Origin: Holtermannia corniformis
Lineage: Eukaryota; Basidiomycota; Tremellomycetes; Holtermanniales
Direction: 5' to 3'
Length of the DNA: 64,000 nt
Assembly (NCBI GenBank): GCA_001599935.1
Contig: BCIJ01000001.1
Location: 126,277 to 190,276, forward strand
Shown: positions 1-11,800 of the stretch, piece by piece
How positions within the stretch are numbered: position 1 is the stretch's first letter
How the letters are laid out: every line of letters begins with the position of its first letter
The notes under the pieces: model-generated
The model's database searches: none
What the model saw: the letters and a program-made list of their open reading frames with translations, nothing else
Told to the model about the DNA's origin: nothing
Made by a program: the position numbers and the translations under genes

Positions 1-1841
1 CATTCAAGCGTAGGTAGATATGCAGGGAGGCGTATACGTCGTTGGCGGCATCTGCATCTTGTCAGTCCCACGACGTCCATTAACATACCCACTCACACTC
101 GATTTGCGCCGGGTTGAGCGGCTTGCTCCAATCACTGATCCGGACCGAACCTTTGTCCAGCTCGTGGCGAAGATACATCTTGGACAGGTTCGCCAATGAG
201 ATCAACTGGCTCCCTGGACCGGTGATGAGTGGATCGACTTTACGCGCGATCCAGGAGAGCTCGAGAAGTCCTTTCGGCTGCGAGATTGATTCCCAGTCAA
301 AGTCGCGAACGAGCTTCTTCCCGTCACCTGCGACCTGCACGCCGGTTTTGTAGATGGCTTTGTTCGTGATGAGCTCGCGAACTCTGGGTGGAAGATCTGG
401 GCAGGTTATTGCCGCCAACATGTCGAGCATAACCGGGCTTACCCTTCATGTCTGTCAAATGGATCAATATGACCATACGCTCATCGCATATTTGTACCAA
501 CGCCGTCTTTTGCTCCTTGAACTCCCACCGGCCCTTGACGCCTGGCCTGTTCGAGGCAACCCACGTTCCCCCGACAGCGACCCGCTTAGCCGACTTTGGC
601 GCGCCTTGGGGACGCTGAAAGCCAGATGTTGGCCACTCGAGGTCGAAACCCAACACTGGACCCTTCAGACACGCAACGAGGTCATCTGCTTCTTCAGCAC
701 TACGAGTGTATACCACCTGCGGTGCGGAATGGCTTGTCGAGCCAGGCGGTACATAAGATGAATGTGAGAATGTCGGTAGGATGGTATCAGGGGCTGAAGT
801 GTGCAGGCATGCTGCCAGCATGGCCGCAGTCTTGGAATTGGTCGCTTTACCTTTGCTCTTTGCAGCGGTAGGACGCTTGGATTTGTTAGAGAGTACGGAT
901 GAGCTGCTGCGCGGTGGAGGGAACACGGCTGGCACAGACTGCGCCTTCGCGAGCGGTCTTCGACTTGGTCCTGGTCTGCTCATATTGACGTTGGGCGACG
1001 CATTCAGTTGCGGAATATCGGCCAAGGACATATCGGCAAGCATATCAGCCGCCTCGTCGTACCCGGACGCGCTTCTGGCGGTTGAAGAGCTCGAGCTCGA
1101 GCTGGAGGACGAGGAGAACGCGAATGCAAGTCGTGGTTTGGACGGACTAGGTGGTGGAAGCTGGGAAGGCCGGGAACTGTGGATCCCGAAGAAGGGGTGG
1201 ATAGTAGCCCTGGGTGGGGTATAGGCCGATCGAGGTAGAGGCGAGGTGTAGTGGGGTATCGCTCGGGGTCTGCGTAGCGGCGATGGTGATGTCGACGAGA
1301 GCGATATTGGCGAGTCGATCGAGCCTTTGAGGTTTGGGCTCGACCGTGAGCGACTCGGCGAGCTCTGTGATGGTCGTGTTGGCGTTGTACCAGCTGCATG
1401 CGACGATGGCGTTCTGACATCATTTGGTCGTCAACAAGTTCGCAAACTCGGGACGTGGACTCACGCACGGCCAAACGCTGCAAAGTTCAGCACAGGCCCG
1501 TCCCAAGCTACCACCTCGTCTCGGAGCTGATCGTCGAGTGTCCTGCCCAGCTTGGACGGCGTGCTGTGCGTTCGGACCCGGACGGCAGTAGAAGATCCGT
1601 TGGCGAGCATGACACGGCCAGACAGACTGCTCGCGAGACGAGCGACGGCAGGCGCCCGCCCGACGCTCGCTGGGATCCCGGGAATGGTGCGAGCGGCCCT
1701 GCTGGCTGATTGAGCGTGGTGAAGAGCAAGCGGGCGATATCGAAGCAATACGGTGACAAGTGATCGCTCAGGACGCGCGTAGGGTTCATCGGCGGTGATT
1801 CCTCGGTGGCGATTGGCGATGGGGATGATCTGGCGCATCAC
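1..1841 (-). CDS. DEDDy-family 3'-5' exonuclease (WRN/EXD2-like), 3' end beyond window
   Basis: A partial gene of four exons: 1841-1465, 1413-443, 396-97 and 51-1, cut by the left edge. It encodes at least 566 residues. Roughly the first 330 residues are a Ser/Pro/Arg-rich, probably disordered region. The exonuclease domain follows, with Exo I (VLGFDLEWP, DxE), Exo II (GVQVAGDGKKLVRDF) and, created across the last intron, Exo III (YAANDVYASL). These are the metal-binding acidic residues and tyrosine of DEDDy nucleases such as the WRN exonuclease domain. No helicase domain is visible before the edge, so an RNase D/WRN-exo-like nuclease acting on DNA or RNA 3' ends is inferred. Phases agree across all three introns (51, 46 and 45 nt). 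The upstream half is less certain: a shorter protein starting at the Met at 1043 is possible, and another open frame exists at 1150-1410. Confidence 0.72.
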
Positions 1842-2013
1842 CTCGATGGCTGGCGATCCGGTTTATATGCCAAGGTTGCGAGAGACGAGGCTGTGATGTC
1901 TGCACGAGTAGTCCATCAGCCTGACAGCTTGACAGCCGCACAGACCTCGACCGCATTGATCCTGAAACCAAGCAACGCCCGAATCGTCAGGGATCAGCGT
2001 TTCATCAGCTATG

Positions 2014-5000
2014 CTACATCATGCCGCCGCCGTCCTGGCCCCAGCCCATGTACATGCCTCCACTCGTCATCGCACCATCACCAGGCAGTCCCAGCAGGTA
2101 GCCGAGGTCGAGTTGACTCTCAAACTGCAAAAAGCTTTCAAGGTCGAAAGGTGCTGCCATCTCACCGGTATTGTAGAGCTCGGCATTCTCGATGATCCCG
2201 GTCGGCTGCTGGAGAGGATTCGGCTCGGCTGCGAACAGGCTGGGAGGGTATGAAGTCGCAGTGTGAGGTCTGCTGCTGGAGGTGTAAGCCGTCTATCGGA
2301 GCCTAGGGTACGATGAGACGCACCTGTCGACGGCCGCCGGATCATCATACCCTACTGGACCGCCCAAGCTTGTGATCCCCGCAGCTCGCGAGATATCCCT
2401 GGTACGTCAGTCGGTTGAGAACGCATCCCAACAACCCACCTGATCGTCTTTGCCAGGTATGTGCTGACGCGCGTCTCGCTCAGCTCGGCCTGCTCGAGCA
2501 GATCGACGCTCATCTTGAGAAAGTGCGCAATGACTGATGAATCAATCTGCACCACGTTCTTGATCGTTGCCATGGCATGATTCAGCCGAACCAGGAAGAC
2601 GGCCGCCTGCGCGAGCGTGATGGTGATGTACTGCGCCACGCGCATCAGCTTATGCAGTGTGCGACCTGGAGAACTCACATCAATAGCATACGACAGCGCT
2701 AGATCCGTCTGACTGCTCTCATAGTGCGTCTGGATCGTACTCATCGCCGAGTTGAGTGCCTTTTTGAGACATTGCCCGAGCGCTTGACCTTCGGGACCAG
2801 CATAGACGTCGTCTTCGGCTGAAGTCCCAGGTGACGACTTGAGTGCGAACGAGTTGAGACAGAGCCGCATGTGCTCGGATTGCAGGCGAGCAAGACGGGC
2901 CGAGGGGCCGAGGTACAGCGCATACGGCGAGCCTAGAGCTATCAGAGACTCGTCCGTGTCATCGTCAGGCCATACCGGTCCAAACCCAGGTGCGTGACCA
3001 CGCATCGAGTCTGACATTCAGTTCCTTGAACATGTTGCTGAGACTGAGGTTACGCCCATTCTTGAGTGGAGGCGACGAAGCGCCGCGTTTCGCGCGTTCA
3101 GAGAGTAGTTCGCCCCAGTTGATCATGTCGCGCCCGATCTGGACCAGTTAGCTGCCATGACCGTACACTGGCGTGGAATCACCTGAGTGAGCTGCACCAT
3201 GCCAGCAATGTACACGTCGCCGTGCAGGTTACTGCTCGACACGCCAGATCCGGGCCTTGGGATCTGCTGCCGGAGTCGAAGTTGCAGAAAGCCGTGCTCG
3301 TCGACTGTTTCGAGCTGGGTGCTTTGCGGTCTGCCGAATCCAAGGCTGAGCTGCCCGTCGTAGCTGGGGCAACGAGCTTGTCAGTCACCGATTGTCAAGC
3401 AGGAGCACGCACCAGAACCAGCACAGCCACGTCCGCCACTGCGGCATCAGCGTCTCCAACCTCTCCGCCTCGTCCGTGTCCGTCGCCAGATCCGTCCGTC
3501 GCGCACTCTCGGCCGCATCCTTCAACCTCGTATGGATCCCCAATCGTCTCGCCAACCGTGCCGCTAGACCCGTCACGACCCACGCATCCGGTCCTTTCCC
3601 TCCGCTCTGCAGCCCCCAGCCCGCCATGAGCAGTGTCGCCTGCACGTCGTGCAGCGTGTGGTTCTTGCGTAACACGGTATTGGCGAGATGGGATTCGGCG
3701 AGGTGGGCTAGCGCAGAGGGCGTGGAATGGTCCATTGGCGGGTAGGCTTGGCCTGTCTGGAGCCAGGTCGGGAAGCGGGCGATGTGGCGGATGTAGAACC
3801 GGGCAGCGATGGCGATGATTGAGGAGAAGAGGAGGGGGGACTCGTGCTGGATCGCTGAACAGGGGTCTTCGATTGCCAAGTCGACGATTGGGAGAAAGGC
3901 GTGGCAGTGCTCGCCCTGCGTGGTCAGTATCCCACCTACAGCTAGTTCCACCCGCGTACATAGCTTTCATGTCAGCCTTGGTCTGTGATCCAAATTCCCA
4001 ACTCACAAAGCAAACAGACAATCCGCCATATCCTGCGTGATGATATCCGTATTGACCGCGTCGTCACGACTGCCCACGCGCCGCTCAAAGATCGGATAGC
4101 CAGCATTACTGTCGTCCCTACTCGGCGCGGCACTAGGCTGCGGACTCGTCCTCCGACTCTGTTCTCGATTATCCCAGACCGACGGCTGGTAGACCAACGC
4201 CTTGAAAGGCGGCTCAAACTCGTCGCCTGCGTGTGTAGCTGCCGCTAGCCTCGTCTCGGCCGTCGGAACGCGCGAGGATCGGACATTGTTGATCCCAGCG
4301 CTGGCCGTTGGCGGGACGGGCGGCGAGGCCGTGTACGCTGATGGACTGGGATCTGTACCCGGTGCGTGCGGGTGATGAGCGCTCGTCGAAGGCGATGGGA
4401 CAAAGTGCACACGAGCCGATGTACTTGTGCCAGGTTGATGTTCGTAGTCGTACGGTGGTTGAGGCCGAGAGCTTGCAGTGGGATCATCGGGGAACCGAGG
4501 CGCTTCGGCGGATCGTAGATGGAGTGGTTGAGGCAAGGTCTGACCAAAGCTGTTGCTCCGTTTTGGTGGTGCGCTCGCTTGTTGGTGCAGGGACGCGAGC
4601 GGCTGATTCGGGTTGGCGAGGCCCGCCAACAGGGAAGCCACGGATGATTCGAGTTGAGCGAGCCGATCCGTCGAGTCGGTTAATGTCTCCACCGGCGCAG
4701 GCTGAGAGTTTGCAGGCCGTCCACTAACCTCGTCAGCTTTTACCCTCCCGCCGATCCAAAGCAACACTACGCACAAGTCGCACTCATTCTTACTGCGCTT
4801 GCACCGATCACAAGGCCAGCCGCCGGTACACCTCAATTTCTGCCGTCGACACCGCACACACGCCTGGCTTGCCCTCTTTGCAGCCCTCGCCGTGTCCTCG
4901 CGCTCGTCGGAATCCGCTTTGCGCTTACTTGCACTCGGCGCTGCCGGCGGTTCCATCCGAGCCCAGGGCGGGGTCGGGACCGGCGCCGAGAGCCGATGGT

Positions 5001-5082
5001 GGTAGTCGTCCACTTGTTGTGGTGGCCCGCGGGATGGCTGCTGTCCCGGTGGTGACATGTTGATTGCGGCTGGGATCGACAA
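2014..5082 (-). CDS. Zn2Cys6 fungal transcription factor with Fungal_trans domain
   Basis: Multi-exon regulatory gene. Near residue 75 it has a complete binuclear zinc cluster: CVRC, six residues, C, five residues, C, two residues, C, six residues, C, with a basic linker. An intron at 4724-4774 follows the last cysteine. Next come a disordered Ser/Pro-rich linker and a middle homology region of the Fungal_trans type (CHAFLPIVDL, LAARLARRLGIHTRL). The C-terminus ends GGGMM. Such proteins bind CGG-containing promoter sites and regulate metabolism; the target here is unknown. Between 4006 and 3916 the only frame-consistent splicing I found uses a 4-nt exon (3960-3963) between introns of 43 and 44 nt. 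Introns between 3400 and 2350 were not fixed to the base. A second ATG at 5058 is an alternative start. Confidence 0.88.
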
Positions 5083-6323
5083 TCACTGGGCCGAACCCGA
5101 TGCTCGGGACGGGGCCGAGCGGGCCGATCAAAGGGGGTTTACGTCACGCCTTTAAGGATGCCTTTGAGTGCACGGGGATGGTGCTGCCTAACGACTCGAA
5201 CTGGGCGATGCAATACATGATTGCCGGCTCTGGACAGCTGTGTTGACGCACAGAGTCAGCCGAGGAGGATGGTCCACGCGGCATCTCATTCGAGCCATGG
5301 CACGACCATACATTTCGGGGTGGCAGCTCGTGTCTGTGAGCAATGGCGCACTGACCCGCAGTCTTCACACGTACGAGCTATCCACACGTACGACTGATAC
5401 ATCGTCTGATGCCATGGCTTGTCGTCTCGACCACATTTTATATCCAGATACGGCCTGTTTCATGTGGACTCGAGTGGCAAAGCATAGGAGAACGCCCGAC
5501 GCCTCGTTGCCTTGTGCGGCGGATGCACATTGGCGTGTGCGCACCGGGCGCATCAGACCGTCCAGGTGATGTGATGTGACCGTGACGGACGTCGACGCCG
5601 GTGCATCACTACCACAACAACGAACAGTCCGTGTGGAGCAGCCAACCACAGGCGACGTCTACCGCTCGCGGCTCAAAGGACCCAGTGGGAGACAACCCCC
5701 CTTTCCGTTGGCCTCGCGCGTTCGGCTCTCACGCCGCCGTGGGGAACAGCACACACACACGCACCTCGACGCCGCTTCGTGTAGCGACCCCGTTTCGTAG
5801 CAAGGTCAAGCAGGCGACCTCCACCGCCGTCGGCCAAGTTGACGTCGAGCATGCCCCAACCGGCCTGACGCGTTACAAAACCCGCAGCCGAGGCAGCAGC
5901 AGACACCGCCGGCCGATCCCTCGAGGTAGCAGCGTGTTCATCTGCAGCTGCGCTAGGTCCTCTCGCCGCCCGGCCACTCCCGTATTGCGCTGTACACGGC
6001 ACAAGGATCGTCCCAGCGGAAGACCGTTCCAGCACCCAGGTCTCTTAATAGTCCATTTGTAGACGTCCACGCCTTCGCCTGCAACCCTATCTCATCGCCA
6101 GAACCCGGAGTCGTCTGACTGGTCGATCTGCCCGCTCGGACGACGCGACCGCGCGCTCAGTGGTCAGTCCGGCCACGCCGTTCCGACAGTCCTTTGACGC
6201 TGACCGAGTTGCCTCATGTTTGCAGGCGTACAAGCTCGTGTCACCTTGTTATATTACAACCTGGGCCGAAACACTGGCCTGGCCCTGACCAGTCTGCAAG
6301 CTCATCCAACACCCACCACGGCC
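5083..6323. other. Intergenic region, divergent promoter space
   Basis: About 1.2 kb between the divergently transcribed zinc-cluster factor and the disordered-protein gene. ORFs on both strands lack start context, intron logic or recognisable domains. The stretch contains a short CA-type microsatellite near 5750-5764 and presumably carries both promoters and 5' UTRs. Nothing else could be supported. Confidence 0.5.
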
Positions 6324-8109
6324 ATGTCTTCGTTTGCTTCGACCGCTCCGTGCGTCACCCCTTCGAGTTCGTTCCAGAGTGCGGCATATGCGTACTCGCC
6401 CGGCGGCGCGACAAGAGGCAGTATGCGCATCCCGTCGAGCTCGGGCTTGGGCTTGGGTCTTGCAGGCGTGCCCGCGCCCGTTCCGCACAGGCAGAGTGGG
6501 ATCCCAGTCTTGGTCAGGCCAAAGGCCAGGCCGGGTGTACTGGCAGACGCGGCCGTGATCCACGCCGGTCCTTCGAGGTCTGTGCCATCAAAATGTTCAG
6601 TACTGTAGGCTGACGCTGCACAGACCGGCCTCGCGAGCCAGTCCCATCCAGGCTCCCACTCAGCGGTCAAGGCCGCGCGCCGACTCTTACACGATCAATC
6701 TCGCCTCTCCTACATCACCCTCGTCCACTCGACCCCGTTCGCCTTCATGTACCGACGTGGCCCCTATCCGGCCCAAATCCCCGTTTCACGAACGCAAGAG
6801 ATCACTCTCCATCTCCCGCCCGGGTTCGCCACTGCGACGCGGCAGTACCACGCTCGAGCCAGACCCTACCGCTGTCCCGCGTAGCCAGCTCGCGTCAAAG
6901 CGCTCAATCACATCACCGTATATCCCCCTCGCGGTCCCGAAAGCGATCCCTAAAACTAGGACGACACCGTCGAACCGATCTGGAACAAGCTTGTCTTCTT
7001 CGCCACCGGCCAGTGTGCCGTCATCGTACCCCAAGCAACTCGCCGCAACCGCTGCGGCGAATCTATCACGCCGCGCAAGTGCTGCCGAAGGTGCAGTCAA
7101 GCGTCCTGTACGCAAGCGCGCTCTCTCTGCGTCGCCTCGTCCCCGAATCCACAACGCACTACCAGACGATCCGATGCGCGGCTACATCTTCACAGCGTCT
7201 CTTGAAGCCTCGGCCTCGGCCGAGGGTTCTCTTCGCGGTTTGCTCGGTCGCACCGAATCGCAATCGTCACCTCTGGCAATCCGCAAACGACCGGAAGCGC
7301 GCCGCATCCTCAGCGCTCGCGGCGCAATGACAGACGATGAAGACGGCAGCTATGTCTCGCGCTGGCTCGAAAACGCCGACGTGGCCGCCAGTCCGACCCC
7401 CAAGAGTGCGGCCATGCGATGCCTCGAAACGGTCGCAAGCACCGATAGCGAGATCCGCGCCGCTCGTACTGCTGGGTATGCAGTCTTGCGCCGGGCTTCG
7501 ACGACTGCAACCGGGCTGCAGCGGAAGAGCTCGTTGAGGATCGCGAGCAGTGACGATATCCCCGTTTTGGCACTTGCCTCGCCGTCGCCGAGGCTTGGAC
7601 CGACAGCGACATTGATCCATACCGAGCATCCGGGTCGACACTTTCATCGTAGCGTGACCGCACCTGTCCTCTCGCGCCGGGCAGTGCCGTACGACCAACT
7701 CGCAGTGGTGGATGAACCCGTCCGCCGTCGACCGCCATTCCACCAATCGACCTCTGCAGTGCCCCTAGCGCCTCTCACAACGCTCGTCGTCCAGCAGATC
7801 TCTGCCTCGATGCCCGTCTCGCCCTCAAGCCAAACCCCATCCTCGCCCATCCTGACTCGATCCGAGAGTCCCAGCCCATCGTTTGATGCGAGAAGGGCGG
7901 GCTATGCACTCCGCCTCAAAGCTGGCTATGTCAGCTTTGGCGACGTCGGGCTTGCTTGCCCGCACGAGCTCGAGGCGGACGACGAAGCGGAAGACGAGGC
8001 GGTGCACGAGCCAGTGCTGCGAGAGAGCAAACGCGGAAAGTGGTGGAATTGGGGCGGGGCCAAGCACCCGAATCGACACCAGCACCAGCATCAAATATCA
8101 CAGTACTAG
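6324..8109 (+). CDS. Low-complexity Ser/Pro/Arg-rich hypothetical protein
   Basis: Two exons, 6324-6577 and 6624-8109, join in frame across a 46-nt intron (donor GTCTGT, branch CTGAC, acceptor CACAG) and give 579 residues. I do not recognise the protein. It is strongly biased to Ser, Pro, Arg and Ala throughout, with runs such as SISRPGSPLRRG that resemble phosphorylated disordered linkers. There are no transmembrane segments or signal peptide. The C-terminus is acidic, then basic and aromatic (KRGKWWNWGG), then His/Gln-rich; this end could be a short binding motif. The Met at 6324 was preferred to the in-frame Met at 6216 because the 36 extra residues do not resemble the rest. A regulatory or scaffold protein is only a guess. 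Confidence 0.65.
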
Positions 8110-8832
8110 GTCTACGAGCCTCGTTCCGGAACACGATCCAACAGTCTTTACTGGCCCGTCACGACCCGCCACGATAGATTACGACCTTGTCACGTTGTTA
8201 CTGCATGCCATACGATTGCCATGAGCCTGCAAAGATAGCCAACCGACCGAGATCGACGTCATGGCTCCGCTCACGTTCGGGGCTTACGGCACAGACTGTA
8301 GCTAAATCCCGGAACGGCGGTCCTTCTGGCTTGCTGCCTGCTTCCTTATAGCTGCCAAGTTGGCGAGAAGCTTCGTGCGGTGGTCATGGGCCATACTGCG
8401 CGTGTTGTCGGCGTGCGCACAGTGGGCAATGAGCTGTCCTCGTTGCCATGCAACTCGCATCACGTAAGCGCCCGGCTTGGCATCAGCCCTGCCGTGGCGT
8501 CGTCGCTCCAGCGGCTCTGCGTGTGCACTTCTCAGCGATCTGCAGGTCTGGCCGCAGGATGCTACTCGCGCGGGCTTGGCCCGACATCGGACTCAGAGTG
8601 CCTGCTCTGAGAATACATTGTGTATGGCCAGTAGCCGTTCTCAAGGCGAGATGCCAAGCCGTGTGCCGCTGGATACGTAGTCGGGATCGCCTGTACGCAC
8701 GACGCCAAGAGACCATGTCTTGGCTCTCGGGCTTGGCTCGCTAGCGTATGCTATCGCGCTCGCACGATTCGCAGAACGTATAAGAATGCCCAGCCCGGCC
8801 CAAACTCTCTTCTCAACTGACCATCAGCAACG
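8110..8832. other. Intergenic region upstream of the ENA-type ATPase
   Basis: About 720 nt without a convincing gene. It should contain the terminator of the 6.3-8.1 kb gene and the promoter of the ATPase, including the TATA-like element listed separately. ORFs seen here are short and unconserved in character. Confidence 0.45.
8779..8785 (+). promoter_or_regulatory. TATA-like element of the ATPase gene
   Basis: TATAAGA lies 48 nt upstream of the ATPase start codon, followed by a pyrimidine-rich CTCTCTTCTC tract. This is a plausible core promoter for an inducible ion pump. Position and sequence only; no transcript data. Confidence 0.4.
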
Positions 8833-11800
8833 ATGGGCAAGGTGCAACACGTCGTCTCGGACGACAGCTTGGCAAAGCTCCCAAAGTACCCACACACTAG
8901 TGAGGCAGACGATGTACTCAAGGCGCTTCAGAGCAACATTGCACTCGGTCTCAACAACGATACGGCCAAGGCGCGCCTAGCAGAGTATGGCCCAAACGAA
9001 ATCTCCCCGCCGCCTCCGCCCAACGTGAGTAGACTAGTTGCTGCAACTATCCGAAGCTGACCAAGCGGTAGCCATGGAAAATCTTCTTCAGACAGGTTTG
9101 TTGGCTCCAAACGCTGGTCCGCGGCAAGTGCTGAACCATCGTGTAGCTCGCAAACGCCATGTGTCTGGTTCTACTCGCCTCCATGGCCGTTTCTTTCGGC
9201 ACTCAGGACTTTATCGAGGCTGGTGTCATCGCAGCGCTCGTAGCGCTCAACGTCGGCGTCGGCTTCGTACAAGAGTGGAAGGCTGAAAAGACGGTGGCTG
9301 CGCTGGCGTCTGTCGGTTCGCCGACCGCGACGGTCGTTCGGCATGCCCCCGGTTCGCACGGACAAGAAGGCAAGGCGGAGAATATCCCCTCGGAGCAGGT
9401 GGTTCCGTATGTCGTTTGGAATAGTCTTTCACTTTGACTGACAACTCTCAGTGGAGACATCATCATCCTCACCAACGGCGATGTAGTTCCTGCCGATGCA
9501 CGTCTGATCCCTGGACACCTCTCGAACCTCGAGAGTGACGAAGCGCTACTCACTGGTGAATCGCTGCCCATCTCCAAGAAAACCGAGATTCTCGGCGAGG
9601 ATGATTGCCCAGTTGGCGATCGCAAGGTGAGCGCAAAAGTCCTCACTCGCAGTCGCAAAGCTGATGATCGCAGAACATGATCTTTGCCGGTTCGACCATT
9701 ACCAAGGGCCGCGGACGCGCCATCGTCGTCTTTACCGGGATGCAGACCGAGCTCGGCAAGATTGCAGAGGCCATGGAGCGCAAGGAGACCAACAAGCGCC
9801 GCGGTTTCGCCGCCAAGTGGCACAAGTTCAAAGTATTGGCTGGTGTTGCCGAAACGACGCCTTTGCAGATCAAGTGAGTTATTGCCGCGTAGGAGCAATC
9901 AGCTGATCAGGCTTAGGCTCAACAAACTCGCATACACTCTGCTAGGCATGTCTCTTCTCCTCGCACTGATCGTCGTCGCTTCTACCGGCTTTACCAACGT
10001 TCCTGATTCGATTGCAACGTACGCTGTTGCCACGGCCGTCTCGTTGCTTCCCGCCTCGCTCGTCGCCGTTGTCACCATGTCACTCGCTTCTGCTTCGCGC
10101 GACCTCGCCAACAAGAATGCCGTTTGCCGCCGCATGGACGCCATCGAGGCGCTCTCGATCGTCACGGATATCTGCTCTGACAAGACTGGTACCATCACTG
10201 TTGGCAAGATGGTGCTAAAGAAGGCATGGGTTCCTATGCGCGGTGTGGCGCTCTCGGCTGGCACGGATACTCTTAAATCTGGCAAAGCCGATACCACGGT
10301 CGGTCAAGCGTACGAGGTCGAGTCTGGCTCGGAGTGAGTATATGCGAACGTTGAAGGGAGTACATGCTGATCGCCGGCAGCCCCTTCTACCCCCGCGGTG
10401 TCATCAAGTCGATCGTACCCACCATTGACTCTGACAACTCGACCGAAACACTTCAAAGCCCGGACGATGACTCGTCCGACAATATTACGAGCGAGTCAGT
10501 CATCCAGCTGGACGAGATTCCAGGCCCGCTCCTTGACATGGTTCACTGCGCTTCACTCTGCAACATGGCCACCCTGCACAAGGGTGACAATGACGTTTGG
10601 GAAGCCAACGGTGATGCTACAGGTCCGTAAGAAACCCCGCTGATCGAGCCACGCTGATGCTGTGCAGAGATTGCATTGCAAGTCTTCGCCAACAAGATGG
10701 GCCACGGCAAGGGCCACCTGACGCACGCTCACCGAAAGCAAGTCCACGACGCGCACATCCCGAAAGCCAAGGTGGAAGGTCACTACAGCATTTTAGTGGA
10801 ACACCCTTTCGACTCGGTTGTCAAGCGCATGTCTACCGCGTATGCACACCACCCGGCTGACGGTGGAGAGCCTGATGAGATTCTTGTTCAGTGAGTCTGG
10901 CTGAATCAAAACGGCTCAGACTAACCTGGTCGCAGCATGAAGGGTGCCGTCGAGCGCATCCTCGACCGTTGCTCTCACATCGGTATTGGACAGACTGCCA
11001 AGATGGAAGCTGGTAACCGCGAGGAGATTATTGCCAAGATGGACGAGGTAAGTGTCAGCTGTGATTGAGGGCATGGCTCATGATTCAGCTCGCCGCCGAA
11101 GGTCTTCGTGTCCTCGCGCTTTCCGCCAAGCGAATCCCCACTAGCGAAGTCGAGGCCATTGCAAAAGTACCTCGCGACGAGTTGGAGCAAGGCTTCTGCT
11201 TCCTCGGTCTTGTTGGCATCTAGTAAGTCGACACTTGCATCTTCAACAGCTAGCTAACGGCACAGCAGCGATCCTCCACGCCCTCAAAGCCGCGGTGCCG
11301 TTATGGAGTGCAAGGCTGCCGGCCTCATCCCTCACATGCTCACTGGTGATCACCCCGCTACTGCTCGCGCCATCTCGTTGGCTGTTGGGATCCTTGACAA
11401 CCAATCGCCGGCGAATGCTGTCATGGTTTGTCTAGTGCGTTTGCCTTCTGGCTTAGACTGACGCCTACAGACCGGTCAACAATTCGACGCCTTGTCCGAG
11501 GACGAGATCGATGCCCTTCCCGAACTGCCGCTCGTCATCGCTCGCTGTGCTCCAGAGACCAAAGTCCGCATGGTTGAAGCCATCCACCGTCGTAAAGCCC
11601 ATGGCATGTGGCGGAAAACGATCATGACGGGTGATGGTGTCAACGACTGCCCTTCGCTTAAACGCGCCGACATTGGCTTTGCCATGGGCTTGAACGGGTC
11701 CGACGTTGCCAAGGGCGCTGCCGACGTCCGTACTCACATACCGAGTCGACGAGTGGCTGACACCTCCTAGATTGTGCTTGCAGACGACAACTTTGCTACA

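Noticed and set aside
5601..6062. 153-codon ORF in the 5.1-6.3 kb intergenic region
   Set aside because: Overlaps an equally long ORF on the other strand, is Arg/Ser-rich and has no splice context; typical chance ORF in GC-rich DNA.
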